From positions 149,461,850 to 149,525,849 of the forward strand of contig CM043949.1 of assembly GCA_014529385.2 (NCBI GenBank): a DNA stretch of 64,000 bases, written 5' to 3'. Positions 35,184 to 47,320 of this stretch are shown in pieces. The notes beneath the pieces are model-generated. The model was given only the letters and a program-made list of their open reading frames with translations, was not told where the DNA came from and did not search any database. The translations under genes and the position numbers were made by a program. Position 1 is the first letter of the stretch, and every line of letters starts with the position of its first letter. Origin of the DNA: Adiantum capillus-veneris. Lineage: Eukaryota; Streptophyta; Polypodiopsida; Polypodiales; Pteridaceae.

Positions 35184-35610
35184 ATCCCCAGATGAGTTGT
35201 TTGGAGCCCTAATCATCGACCCATGCTCAATATCAATTGGACACTTTCTCTTCATATAGAGACTCTTGGACGTGAGGTTAATCTCCAAACCATGGTCTAT
35301 CAAGGCCACATAAGCCTCCTCAAGATGAAAGGGCAAGGGAGCTGGAACATGCTCATCACCACCCAACCATGCCCATCACCCCCCTTGAATACATGTCCTT
35401 CTTGGCCCTTGGCCGTGCCTAGTCCTACCCTTGGCATGACATTACTGCCCCCTCGGAGAAGCATTTTCGTCCTCGAAAACAAGAGTGATGATACACTAAT
35501 GTTTTCTATAGTGGCATCCTTCATGGATCGAGCTGTTTGGTTGACCGGAACACGGTTCAGCAGGAGGTTCAATGAAACCAAAAGTAACATCCTGATTTTT
35601 CCCATTGTTG
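35184..35610 (-). pseudogene. 3' end of a minus-strand Ty3 element
   Basis: On the minus strand the text GTTTTCGAGGACGAAAATGC, then CTCCGAGGGGGCAGTAA and TGTCATGCC (ending at 35441-35433), matches the typical end of plant Ty3 pol: an acidic 'EDE' tail, a GG-S end, a polypurine tract and then the LTR start. The LTR would run left from 35441 and is cut by the outer element inserted at 35183, with its remainder expected left of 20987. Coding text upstream (towards 35700) is too decayed to identify. Confidence 0.45.
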
Positions 35611-36463
35611 TCCATTTTCAACCAGCTTGTGTTACCGATTCCTATCCAATCATAGTGTGTAGACTCCATTAAGAACTCACACAAGTATGCAAAACGAGTT
35701 ATCACAAAAAGATGTACCCTAAAGAGTACCTCTTTTCATGAAAGTAACTTGCTAGCATAACTCATCAGCCAAGTTTGAGTTCTTGACTTGTTTTCTAATC
35801 TCAGCAGCAAACAACCCCACCATCACTAGTGTTCAAGGTTGATAACTTGATGTATACATGAAGAGACTACACGTAGTCTCATACATGCTTTAACTTATAG
35901 TAAGAAAACTCCAAGTAGAGCAATAAATGCTTACTAATTGGATCGCTTGGTGCTAACGTATACACTCTGCATATTTTCAACACAAGATTACACTTTGTAA
36001 TCTGCCTATCCCCTTGGATAACTAACAGTACTGAGGTGTGTTTCCATCAAGGTTTACAGACAGTCTTCCCAGATGACTGGTAAATGAGAATCACAATATC
36101 GTGTTAACATTGTTGAGGAATCAGCAATGTCCGGAATAACCATCGTGGTTAACTTGAAAAATCCACAAACACCCAAACCGAGCCATGACCTCTATTGGTG
36201 ATTAGCAGACCCAAAAGTAATCTCATAGAGATACTACACATACAGTGCAAAATACTTCATAAGCAGCAACTTAATGAATACGCATGCTGTTCCAGATAAG
36301 CCTTTGCTAAACACTAGGGCCCATAACACCTAGTGTGCAGGCATTTAGCAAAAAACAAATCTGAACCTGTATATCCATCGTGATCCTTGCCAATACTTAT
36401 CTCGCAAATGTGATCCGCCTCGCACACATTAAAGAGGAATGTAAATAGTCCTGAAAAGAAACT
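35611..36463. other. stretch without a recognisable gene
   Basis: Only short ORFs. It ends at the left LTR of the chromovirus. Confidence 0.5.
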
Positions 36464-37359
36464 TGTAATAAGACTATTTTTGAAGTTCTAGAAGTCGAAA
36501 AGAATGGAGTAGGGCATATCTTTTGTTTAGCACGATTTGGAAGATTGTTGAATAGTCTATTAAATAGAGCTTATATGAATGAGTTTGAGATATTAAGAGA
36601 GAACATATATTCTTTTTCTAAATAATACACTAAAGACGTATTTGATAAAGATTAATGAATAACAGACAGTCTGTCTATGAACAGTAAAATTGAGATTTTT
36701 ATTAATATAAATGTTTTATATTTATGTGTTTTTGCTTAAAATGCATGGGTAGGCTTAAAATAAGTTGAAAAAGTAGTGGAAACCCAAAAATAGATGTTTT
36801 AGGAGTTGCGACCTAAAAGTTGCGTTTTCAGCCAAAGAAAGATGTTTTTCGCAATTCTGTTCACGATGCCTTGTAGAACATTCCTATTCCCGTCCTTTGG
36901 AGTACCTGAATTGCTCTGTTTTGAGTTCATTTGTAAAATTTATGATGAAAACAAACAGAAGGCAGTAGCAGTGTAGTATACACAGGGACAGGTAGACATA
37001 CAACATCATACAGCTCTCTCTGCTATCAACCAAGAAGTGGATTTGTTTTTTCATGGTAGACTATTGCAATTGAGATTATGAAGGTATACTTGGTGCGAAA
37101 ATCGAGTTGATGACGGGTGGTGTGTTTGGGGATCATTCACAGATCTCCTCTTCTGCGAGTGCGAGTGAGACGCTGCATGCAAGCGGACTGAAGCTCAGGG
37201 GAAGCTCAGGGGTGGTCGGGAGGTTTGAGCTCTGTACAACGGAGTGCACCCATATTCAATTGCTCCTCTGTTGTATCAAAAGTCTGCAAAGATTCATCAA
37301 TACAAAGATCTCTTTCTCTACCTTTTGCTGTCTATCTCTATTATTTTGTTCCTGCGACA
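36464..37359 (+). repeat. 5' LTR of the chromovirus
   Basis: Collinear with 41665-42528. The left copy has an extra GTTCACGATGCCTTGTAGAACATT-type segment near 36858 and a repeated GAAGCTCAGGG near 37191. The 3' third (CATTCACAGATCTCC through CTCTATTATT) also occurs inverted at 45.75-46.1 kb. Confidence 0.93.
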
Positions 37360-37361
37360 AT

Positions 37362-37373
37362 TGGTATCAGAGC
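37362..37373 (+). promoter_or_regulatory. primer-binding site, tRNA-iMet
   Basis: TGGTATCAGAGC, two bases after the 5' LTR; standard plant initiator-Met tRNA primer site. Confidence 0.93.
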
Positions 37374-37391
37374 AAGCGGTTGATTCTGGAC

Positions 37392-37860
37392 ATGGAAGGA
37401 TACGAGAGGAGGATGAAGGAGCAAGAAGACCTGATTCGAAGACTACGAGAAGATCTAGAACAAACAAATCGGAAGCGTGCTGAGGCTCTTCGGGCAAAGC
37501 AGCACGAGAGCCTGATATCTGTGTGGACCTTGATGGCAAACATGAAGGCGAAAACCACACTACTTCACCAGGAAACAGAAATCATTGTGGCGGCGCTGGG
37601 GCACCTGGTGGTGGTGATAGTGGTGATGGTGGGAACGATGATGGTGGACGTAGAGGTCGTCAACGCGAAAAAGAAACGATGACGATATGGGAGAAGTGAC
37701 AACCAAATCATTCTTAATGAAGGCTAAGTTTAAAGAGTTTGATTGCATAAGAAAAATATGCGAAGATTTAGAAGCGTGGATTGAAGAACTCAAAGATTTG
37801 GATTATAATTTCAATATCGAGAACACGACCACCAGAATTTCGAATGCTCGAGCAAGGTGA
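37392..37860 (+). pseudogene. chromovirus gag N-terminal remnant
   Basis: An ATG at 37392, just after the primer site, opens MEGYERRMKEQEDLIRRL, a charged helix with heptad-like spacing that is common at the start of plant chromovirus gag. A Gly/Asp/Arg-rich part follows in another frame (near 37600-37670: GGDSGDGGNDDGGRRGRQ), then FLMKAKFKEFDCIRKICEDL near 37710-37770. No capsid core, zinc knuckle or protease is recognisable before pol, so the middle of gag-pol has been lost or replaced. Confidence 0.5.
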
Positions 37861-38073
37861 CCGATAAGACAATACGTACCAAGATGGCTCAATTGGAGAC
37901 TTTTGGCGATGCGTACGATAAAGGTAGGTCATCTACCTCTTCTTTTTGATGTTTTATGTCTTTGATACGTCCTTTGAAAGCTTGTGTGATCGAATTTTGC
38001 GTAAAGTTGATATTTAAATTTGAATTTCTTAATTGATTTGGATAGTATTCATTGCTTCTTATCGTTTACATTA

Positions 38074-38398
38074 GGGCCAATTTGGGTGAATTAAGGGCTG
38101 TTTAGGGTTTCTCTATTCTTGATCTAAGGGTCAAGGAGGAGCCACATTTCCAAAAGTATGGTACTTTTGTACACATGTCAAGATCTCCTTCGCTTGCTTT
38201 TGGAATATTTTGCACCATTTTAGCCATAAATTTTGCATATGAACTCCAATTTAGTGCTCAATTGGTCCATGGGTGGCTCTTGATGAGCTCTATCCAATGA
38301 GTACCCATATTGAATAGTTTTGGTAAGATCTTCATTATCTTTTTTAGGTTGCCCTTTTTTAGATCCTTACACAACCCTTTTTTCATCCAAATTGGCCC
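38074..38398. mobile_element. small inverted-repeat element (MITE-like), 325 bp
   Basis: The left end GGGCCAATTTGGGTGAA and the right end (reverse complement GGGCCAATTTGGATGAA) match at 16 of 17 bases. Both are bordered by TA (38072-38073 and 38399-38400), the duplication made by Tc1/mariner-type transposases. The match continues outside the TA (CAT...ATG), so the true ends could be three to five bases further out. No ORF inside. It lies where gag/protease of the chromovirus would be expected. Confidence 0.6.
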
Positions 38399-38759
38399 TA
38401 ATGAAATTGATTGAGAAATTAAACTTGAAATTAAATCAAGAAGTTAAAATACTTGTGGACTTAACCAGTGGTAATAATAGTTTCATAAAAGAGTAAGTAG
38501 AAAAATTGTATTTTTTCTTTGAAGAGTCGGAAGCATAAAGATGATTTCTATATCATAAACATTGATATGCATGATGTTATCATTGGTATCAATTAGATGA
38601 TTGGAAATCATGTTTTGATTGATTGTTAAGAAAGAAAAATATATCTTTAATCATTTGATGATGATAAGTCACACTCTTCATGGAAAGAAAGAGATTCTAA
38701 ATCTAGTTTTGGCAATGGAATTGATAAGGTGACTTAGATAAGAGTGTGAGAGGTTTCTT

Positions 38760-41669
38760 GTGTTTGCTAATGAGATTAAAGAAGAATCTGGGGATAAACA
38801 GAAAGAGACAAATCCAGAATTTGTAGAGGATCTCTTACATAAATTTAAGGATGTATTTTCGGACGATCTTCCTGGTATGCCTCCGCCTAGAGCGGTAGAC
38901 CATGCCATAGATCTATATCCAGGAGAAACACCTTATTCAAGGGCTTCATACAGGTTCAATATTGATGATCTTAAAGAGCTCAAGATACAACTTGATGATC
39001 TTTTGAAAAAGGGTTTCATTAAACCTAGTGTATCTCCTTGGGGTAGTCCTGTGTTATTCCAAAAGAAAAAGGATGGTACATATAGGTTATGCATTGACTA
39101 CAAGGGATTAAACAAACAGACCATTAAGAACAAATATCCTCTTCCTCACATAGATGAATTGCTTAGCCATTTGAGTGGTGCCACAATATTTTCAAAGGTC
39201 GACCTTCGTTGTGGCTACCATCAAATCCGCATTAAGGCCGAGGATATTCCAAAGACTGCTTTTCGTACACGTTATGGGCATTATGAATTTATTGTTCTTG
39301 CTTTTGGTTTGACTAATGCACCAACAACATTCATGTGCTTAATGAATAATATTTTTCACCCGTATCTTGATGACTTCATTCTGGTATTCTTGGATGATAT
39401 TTTTGTGTATTCTAAGAATGAAGAAGATCATGCACTGCACTTAAAGAAAACATTTAAGGTTTTGCGTGAACATAAGTTGTATGCCAAAGCAAGTAAGTGC
39501 TCTTTTGCAAAGGATCAGATTGTGTATTTGGGAAAAGTAATTTCTAAAGAGGGGATTCACATTGATCTTGACAAAGTTAAGACTATTGTGGAGTGGCCAA
39601 CACCAAAGTCATTAAGGGATGTGAGAAGCTTTATGGGTCTAGCACAATATGAGAGAGCACACATTAAAGATTTCTCTAAGATAGCAAGTCCTTTGACCAA
39701 ATTGACCAAGAAAGACAAGGGTTTTGTGTGGACTTCTACCTGTGAGACTTCTTTTGAGACCTTGAAGGCTAAAATAGCGGAAAATTGTGTTTTGAAAGTT
39801 CCTGAGATGGGCAAACCATTTGTTGTGTCATGTGACGCTAGTGGTGAACAACTAGGTTGTGTTTTGACACAAGAAGGAAGAGTGGTTGCATATGAGTCTA
39901 GGAAATTAAGACGACATGAATTGAACTATGCAACACATGATCTAGAATTGCTTGTTGTTGTTCATGCATTGAAACATCGGTGTCATCTTTTGCTTGGCGT
40001 AAAATTTGAATTGCGTACTGATCATCAAAGCTTGAAGTATATTTTCACTCAGCCATTGTTAAATAATAGACAAACAAGATGGATTGAATTGCTGGCTGAG
40101 TATGAATTTGATTTGAAGTATTTGTGTGCAAAAGAAAATAAAGTTACAGATGCATTGAGTCATAGACCTATGTGTAATTTGTTGACTGTTGTGCGGTCTA
40201 ATTTGATTGATGATATATATGCTGAAGTTGAAAATGATTCTTTTTATAGGCCTATTTTGAAATTCTTGCATGAAAATATTGGTGAGATGTATGAGAACAA
40301 ATATCACTTGTATAAGGGAAATACGTATTATTATGACGACTTGTGTATTCCTACAAATTCTGCTTTTAAGAGTCAAATTCTACATGAGTGTCATAATTCA
40401 CCTTTTTCTGGTCATCCTAGATTGAATAAGACATATGAAAAGATTAAAAGTTCATTCTTTTGGCCGTGTATGAAATTGGATGTTTAGAATTATGTGCGTG
40501 ATTTCTTTCAATGTCAACAAGTTAGGATTGAACATAAGAGGATGCCTGGTGACCTTCAACCCTTAGACATTCCTTTACAGAAGTGGGAGTCTATATCCAT
40601 GGACTTTATCATTAGACTTCCTACTACTGGTGGAGGGTATGATTTGATCTTTGTGGTGGTAGATAGACTCACAAAACAAGCTCACTTCTTTCCTATAAAA
40701 ATGACTGATACTGCATTGACCATTGCATGCTTGTTTGTGAAAGAGATATTTCGTTTGCATGGCATGCCCAAGATTATAGTGTCTGACAAAGATTCTAAGT
40801 TCACTTCTCATTTCTGGAGAGCGCCTTTTGGCTCTATAGGTACCCAGTTACGCATGTCTACTGCTTTTCATCCTTAAACTGACGGGAAAACGAAGAGAGT
40901 GAATCGTATTTTAGAAGATATGTTACTAAGGTATGTCAATGAAAACCAATGTAATTGGAATGAATATCTGCCTTTGGTTGAATTTGCATATAACAGTTCT
41001 TATCATACATCTATTAGGATGACTCCGTTTGAGGCAATGTATGGCTACAACTGTCCCACACCTATTAATTTTCTTAACTCGAGGAATAAGGTAGAACTGT
41101 CACGTGAGATGCTTGAGAAAATGGATAGCGAGTTGCTCAAAAACAAGGGGAGTATTAGAGAAGCTCAAAACATACATAAATTGCATTATGACAAGCAACA
41201 TCGTGTTGTGGAGTATGAAACTGGTGATATGGTTTTCTTAAAGGTTATTCCTGAAAAGTCTCATTTGAGTCTTGGAAAGGATAGAAGATTGTCTCCACGA
41301 TTTGTCGGGCCGTTTAAAATTTTGAAGCACATTGGTTCATTAGCTTACAAATTGGAATGGCCTTCTCATGTTAAAGTGCATCCTGTATTTCATGTGAGTT
41401 TATTGAAAAAGTATTCTCCTAATGTGCATCATGTTTTACAAGACAACTCTAAGTTGAAAGATGACGGAACATTGACTGTAGAACTAGACATAGTGCTAGA
41501 TAGGCGTGTTAAACATCTGAGAAATAGAGACATTTTGAAAGTTTTGGTTAAGTGGCAAAACTATTCAGTAGAGGATGCATCATGGGTTGATCTTAGTGTT
41601 TTGCAAAGAGAATTTCCCTCTCTTTCCAACTCTGAGGACAAAGTTAATTTTGATAAGGGGAGAATGTAA
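38760..41669 (+). pseudogene. chromovirus pol: RT, RNase H, integrase, chromodomain
   Basis: A single frame of about 970 codons with only two stops: TAG at 40485 (expected Gln or Trp region, DV*NYV) and TAA at 40875 (HP*TDG, where Gln is usual). [37 protein letters not shown] and [10 protein letters not shown] with the catalytic Asp pair. RNase [44 protein letters not shown], so the acidic residues are kept. Integrase: [11 protein letters not shown], then DFFQCQQ, where the first Cys of the zinc CxxC is Phe; SMDFI and IVSDKDSKF keep two catalytic Asp, but TDGKTKRVN has Lys where the catalytic Glu is expected. The chromodomain is VLDRRVKHLRNRDILKVLVKWQNY...SWVDLSVL. The frame closes at 41669, five bases inside the 3' LTR start. 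Confidence 0.96.
41651..41664 (+). promoter_or_regulatory. polypurine tract of the chromovirus
   Basis: TGATAAGGGGAGAA directly before the 3' LTR (TGTAATAAG); the purine run primes plus-strand DNA synthesis. It overlaps the last pol codons. Confidence 0.88.
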
Positions 41670-42528
41670 TAAGACTAATTTTTGAAGTTCTAAAAGTCAA
41701 AAAGAATGGAGGAGGGCATATCTTTTGTTTAGCACGATTTGGAAGATTGTTGAATAGTCTATTAAATAGAGCTTATATGAATGAGTTTGAGATATTAAGA
41801 GAGAACATATATTCTTGTTCTAAATAATACACTAAAGACATATTTGATAAAGATTAATGAATAACAGATAGTCTGTCTATGAACAGTAAAATTGAGATTT
41901 TTATCAATATCAATGTTTTATATTTATGTGTTTTAGCTTAAATTGCATGGGTAGGCTTAAAATGAGTTGAAAAAGTAGTGGAAACCCAAAAATAGACGTT
42001 TTAGGAGTCGCGACCTAAAAGTTGAGTTTTCAGCCAAAGAAAGACGTTTTTCGCAATTTTGTCCTATTTCCGTCGTTTTGAGTACCTGGATTGCTTTGTT
42101 CTGAGTTCGTTTGTAAAAGTTATGATGAAAACAAACAGAAGGCAGCAGTAGTGTAGTATACATAGGGACATGTAGACATACAACATCATACAGCTCTCTC
42201 TGCTATCAACCAAGAAGTGAATTTGTTTCTTCATGGTAGACTATTGAAATTGAGATTATGAAGGTATACTTGGTGCAAAAATCGAGTTGATGATGGGTGG
42301 TTCGTTTGGGGATCATTCACAGATCTCCTCTTCTGCGAGTGCGAGTGAGATGCTGCATGCAAGCGGACTGAAGCTCGGGGGTGGTCGGGAGGTTCGAGCT
42401 CCGTACAACAGAGTGCACCCATATTCAATTGCTCCTGTGTTGTATCAAAAGTCTGCAAAGATTCATCAATACAAAGATCTCTTTCTCTACCTTTTGCTGT
42501 CTATCTCTATTATTCTGTTCATGTGACA
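41665..42528 (+). repeat. 3' LTR of the chromovirus
   Basis: 864 bp matching 36464-37359; ends CATGTGACA and is followed by CTTAG, which does not match the left flank. Confidence 0.93.
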
Positions 42529-42644
42529 CTTAGCCCTTCCTGTTGGCGTATTGAAATAGAAATATTTCAAAAAATTCATGAAATATTTCCATAAAATTAT
42601 GCCTAGTTTACCTTTCCCGCATAGAAGTTGGGAAGAGAGAGCGA

Positions 42645-42645
42645 G

Positions 42646-42738
<93 letters not shown>

Positions 42739-42749
42739 GAGAGAGAGAA
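42645..42749. repeat. (GA)n microsatellite
   Basis: About 100 bp of nearly pure GA, starting GAGAGCGAGAGCGAGAG and with AAAG interruptions near the right end. Confidence 0.95.
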
Positions 42750-43825
42750 TGTTGGGCTAAGGAAAAACCCTTATGTGAATGTGTTGTATGCCCCGTGGAT
42801 ATGACACTGTGAAGGCCATGTTTGTGTTGTAGCTTAGCCTATAAACGTACAACTACATGCCCTCGTAGAGAGAGGTACTATAAGTCACATCTTGACCCAC
42901 TAACCTTATAGGTGATCGTGATTGTATCAGGGTAACTTTAAACAGGGCACTTTGCCTATGAATAACATAAAAAATATGTTAAGATAGCACGTACTTACCT
43001 TAGATCCTTGACATAGTATCAAACAACCATAACGTGGCATTTACTTACCTTGTCGCCCACTTGTGGCCAGGTTTGTGATAATGCACTCAAATTTGGCTCA
43101 TAGCCAGATGTACTGTTCGAGTGAGTTAGCGAATGGGATGTAAAAATCTGTAAACATCTTGGCAGACGAACTTGGGAAATCGTGATGCCATAAATATCAT
43201 GATTTCGACAATGACAAGCCGTGCTATAGCTTTAACACAAGGCATGCGTGGCTGATATGATGTTGCAACAACAAATCATATATGCATAAGTCATTTGTTC
43301 GTGCAATTCTAGAAATGATCACCAATCAAGCATGCATGCAAATCCATGCAGAGAAATGGAATTGACCAGGCTAGCAACAAATTTGTAGGAATGGTAGTCA
43401 AGCCATGGTTGACCATTTCCAACCAACCCCTTGGGCGACAATTAGTGCCTAAGTTGTAATCAACAAAACGCAACCAAGATCATATGATTGCAGAACCATT
43501 TCTAAATGGAAGTGAAAACTTAAACACGAGTACTTGAAGTCTTGCTGGTAAATCCATGAAGACATCATAGTCGATGGCACCTGCTCTATCCCTTGGATAG
43601 CCATGCATGTAGGTGAAAATAGTAGCATGCGATGCAATCTTACCCATAATAACAATGTCTCTATGATTTTCGTATTGGTTTGGTTCCCTTTGAGCACTCC
43701 TAGCATGCCATTTTTGAGTCCTTTGATTCCGCGACCATGTCGCCCCATTGGATTTGTCCTTTGCTGCAATCCATGTTTGTCTCAGCAACAGTGAGAATCA
43801 TAGGTTGTCAAAATTCGCAAAAATT
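42750..43825. other. stretch without a recognisable gene
   Basis: Overlapping minus-strand ORFs at 43449-43788 match no family that I recognise. Nothing else stands out. Confidence 0.45.
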
Positions 43826-43940
43826 TAGGTATCAATTTCTGTAATTGCCAGCCTGTGTTGGCCTTGCCAACTTCCCCCTCAACACATTAGGTAACAATTT
43901 CTGTAATTGCTAGTCTATGATGGCCTTGCCAACTTCCCCT
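43826..43940. repeat. 51 bp direct duplication
   Basis: 43826-43876 and 43889-43940 both read AGGTA(T/A)CAATTTCTGTAATTGC, then a CAG/TAGTCT variant and GGCCTTGCCAACTTCCCC; offset about 63 bp. Confidence 0.85.
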
Positions 43941-44336
43941 TTGACACTCGGTTTTGCCACTCAGATGAAGGAGGGGTGTGCCGAGGGTGGGCACACTCCC
44001 TTTGTAGCAAAAAATAAATGTCCTTGGGCGGCCATTTGTGAGAAGCCTGATCAAAGTTTTTTTCTCAAAGAAGCAGTGATGGCATCGTTTGCAGGTGTGA
44101 CAACTTCCCCGAGATCTAGGGGGTGATGTCATGTCCGTCTGCAGACGGCACTGCATTGAACTTTCCTCCTCTTGGCCTTGCGTACCCAACAAGAGCACCA
44201 ATGAAAGATTTTGCAGAGGTCAACTTTCTACCCCCATGCAACCTTTCCTGCGGATCTCCTCGTCTTCTCCATTGTTGAACACTTCTTGCTCGAACCAAGG
44301 GACCATGCCTAGGCCATGATGGCTTGAGGACCACAC

Positions 44337-44376
44337 ACAAAGAGAGAGAGAGAGAGAGACAGAGAGAGAGAGAGAG
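44337..44376. repeat. (AG)n microsatellite
   Basis: Short AG tract with one CAG interruption, inside a probable minus-strand retroelement remnant. Confidence 0.85.
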
Positions 44377-44441
44377 CACATGCAACACCATGCATTCCAT
44401 GCAACACCTTTCTCCCTCCTCCATAGCTCTCCCCTCCCTGA

Positions 44442-44453
44442 GCTCCGATACCA
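44442..44453 (-). promoter_or_regulatory. possible tRNA-iMet primer-binding site, minus strand
   Basis: The minus strand reads TGGTATCGGAGC, one base from the standard TGGTATCAGAGC. The next bases to the right start TGTAAAACC at 44455, a plausible LTR edge. This suggests the 5' end of a minus-strand LTR element, but no partner LTR or pol was found. Confidence 0.5.
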
Positions 44454-44559
44454 ATGTAAAACCATGGGACTTCCTAGCCTTGATCTTCCGACCAACCTCC
44501 CTTTATAGGCCTTGCCCCTAGGATCTCATCTCCTTTAGCACAGCGGGCCCTTGGCCTCC

Positions 44560-45700
44560 AAGGTGGCCCTTGACCTGACATCTGACTAACAATATCATCA
44601 TGAATTTTTGTGTCCATATCAAAATCTTGTGTGCTTCACGATGCACGCATAGGTGATTGCATCTAGAGAGCAGTGTGTTCCAAGAGCCAACATTCCGGAC
44701 AGAAAACTCCTCAAGCATGTTTTGTGCTTCTCAAGCACACTGCATCTGGCATACATGTTGATCATTAGGGTAATAAATTTCATGTGCAAGAAACCAGTCT
44801 TAATGAGATGCCTATGATAGTCATAATCATCATCATCTTCATATGTAAGTAAATCATAATATTCATCAGGATACTAGCCATCAACAGCATTTGAAATACG
44901 AAGAGCATGATTTGACAAATCTCCCACCAGGAACATATCAACTAAAGCACCACCAAGCACAACATCTTTCTCTAATAGTTCGTGACCAGCAACCATAAGG
45001 TGCATTCTCTCACCCATGTCAACATCTTGCATAAGGCCACATGCCGTCAAGGTGCCATTATAAGTGACTCGAGCTAGAGACAGGCCTTCCCTTTGTGGTG
45101 CAAACAAAACAATGCTTCCTTGCCACAACCATGTTGAAAATACATTGCAATCAACAGATTCCAAGTAAAAACATTCCTAAGAAGAAGTAACCCACTATAA
45201 TGGAGTTGAGTGTGTATCCTACTCACTTGGTACAAATCCATCTTCCGAGCACAAGCTTTTAGTCTCCTTATGAGTGAGGAACCCTCATTTTGCATCTGGT
45301 CAAAACAGTAGGGGGCTTTGTTGCACAACCATCCCTCGCATATCTTGGAATCAACACGCCCCAGAAGGCGGCGTCTCATCCATGACTTCTGTTGCTCTCA
45401 TAAGGTCACCACATTTGGTATAAATATCGACTAAAGCATTGCCTACATGTTTCCATGACTAGAAACCACATAGTGAATTCTCTCAACCATATCTTGTTTA
45501 AGGCCACAAGCCTTCAAGGTGAAAGCATATTTGATTGCAATTGGACACATACCTACCCTTTGCATCTGGTAAAACTAGTCCATGCCTTCCTTGCCATGGC
45601 ATAGGTGATTGCAACTGGAGAGATGCCTTCCCTTCACAATTAGTGAGCAACATCACAAAGCTTCCATGGCATAGCCATGTCGAACATCGCATTCTTTTTT
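44560..45700 (-). pseudogene. pentatricopeptide-repeat (PPR) protein pseudogene
   Basis: Plant PPR proteins bind organellar RNA, and many act in RNA editing. Right to left: IAIKYAFTLKACGLKQDMVERIHYVV (45560-45480, shown in part); RLKACARKMDLYQVSRIHTQL followed by NVFTWNLLIAMYFQHGCGKEAL (45285-45110); ARVTYNGTLTACGLMQDVDMG and KDVVLGGALVDMFLVG (45075-44930); HLIKTGFLHMKFITLMINMY and ARCSVLEK (44810-44725); RNVGSWNTLLS (44700-44660). The order 'LKACG - D.ge.iH - G...kdv.LG.ALvdMY - NVfsWN' is the repeating pattern of plant PLS-type PPR proteins. Frameshifts and stops separate the pieces and no DYW end is seen, so this is a dead, partial copy. Confidence 0.8.
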
Positions 45701-45749
45701 TGTTTGCATAAGGGCATCACAGTTAACACACAAACCAAGCAAAGCATTT

Positions 45750-46110
45750 ATCACAGGAACAGAATAATAGAGATAGACAGCAAAGACAGAGAAAGAGATC
45801 TTTGTATTGATAGTGTTTGATACAATAGAGGAGAAATAAAATATATGGGCGCACTCCGTTGTACGGAGCTCGAACCTCCCGACCACCCCCGAGCTTCACT
45901 CGCTTGCATGCAGCACTCGCACTCGCACTCGCAGAAGAGAGATCGTTGAATGATCCCCAAAAGGCACCACCCGTCTTTCTTTTCTCATTTTTCCTCCAAA
46001 AGCATGTGACCTCCCAAAATAGCCGCTTTTCTATTTTTGGCGTTCGGTCGAATCGACTTGCGCGCCAAGTATACCTGCAAGAATAAGGTAAAAATGTGAT
46101 CGCGAAGCGA
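45750..46110 (-). repeat. truncated inverted LTR of the chromovirus family
   Basis: The reverse complement matches the 3' third of the LTRs at 36464-37359 and 41665-42528: GGATCATTCA, TCTCTTCTGCGAGTGCGAGTG, GGGGGTGGTCGGGAGGTTCGAGCTCCGTACAAC, GATACAAAGATCTCTTTCTCT and CTATCTCTATTATTCTGTTCC. It ends near 45750 at CTGTGA. The match fades beyond about 46085. It is opposite in orientation to the intact element. Confidence 0.85.
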
Positions 46111-46790
46111 TCCGTAAAGGTTAGATTTTTGAAACATTTTTTTTTTTTGAGCTGTCTTCAACTGAGCATAACTCCCAAACGGAGCCAAAACAGCCCAAGT
46201 CCGTCTCACACAATCTTGTTGCCCTCACTGCGCTCTTCGACGGCTATGTGATGGAAAAATTCCATAGCCTACTCTAATTTGCTGAAAATCAACCTACAAA
46301 ACAGCATTTTCTACAAAAACGATGCAAAAATAGCAAATCCCACTTTTTTCTTAATGTTTGGCCCTCAACGAGCATCAAAACATCAAAATCTCTAAAGACT
46401 CAGAGAACCAAAGTTGTTCCTTATAACACAGGCTTCAATCGCTTCGTACATCACTTTTCCAAAATCCCACGTTAACACCTTCAAAAATGCCCCAGAAAGT
46501 GCCTTCCGGATCAAAAAATTTTATTGGACGAAAACAATCCACACATCCTTCTACACAGTGGACTAACTTTAAACCGACCAAAACTTCCAAGAAAAACAAA
46601 ATTTATTGCTAAAACACCTCAAAATCAAGTCCTGTTACAACATTGCAAAGCGTGACATGTTTCTCCAACACTCCCTAATTAGCAATCTCATTTTAAATTC
46701 TCTGGCCCATATTGCAAGGCTTTCCATAACCATGTTGGAATTATCCAGCAATCAACCTCTTCCTGTCTATGCTTGACTTGTGTAGCCATT
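46111..46790. other. stretch without a gene
   Basis: No coding motif. The left part may continue a retroelement interior. It borders the duplicated microsatellite block. Confidence 0.4.

Positions 46791-47320
<530 letters not shown>

Larger units (their letters stand above)
36464..42528 (+). mobile_element. Ty3 chromovirus, two LTRs, decayed
   Basis: LTRs at 36464-37359 (896 bp) and 41665-42528 (864 bp) begin TGTAATAAGACTA and end GACA. TGGTATCAGAGC follows the left LTR by two bases, and a polypurine tract TGATAAGGGGAGAA abuts the right LTR, so it points right. Pol ends with a chromodomain, which in this clade guides integration to marked chromatin. The capsid and protease are missing or unrecognisable, and a small inverted-repeat element sits in that area. 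The 5 bp flanks differ (AAACT left, CTTAG right), so there is no target duplication; recombination between two copies or later decay could explain that. Confidence 0.93.

Noticed and set aside
38760-41669. Active retrovirus-like polyprotein
   Set aside because: Two stops, a replaced catalytic Glu and a missing zinc Cys in the integrase, and no capsid or protease, show a dead copy.
36464-42528. Target-site duplication for the chromovirus
   Set aside because: The 5 bp flanks AAACT and CTTAG do not match, so none is claimed.
43449-43788. Two overlapping minus-strand ORFs of about 100 codons
   Set aside because: No recognisable domain, and both frames are equally open, which argues against real coding.
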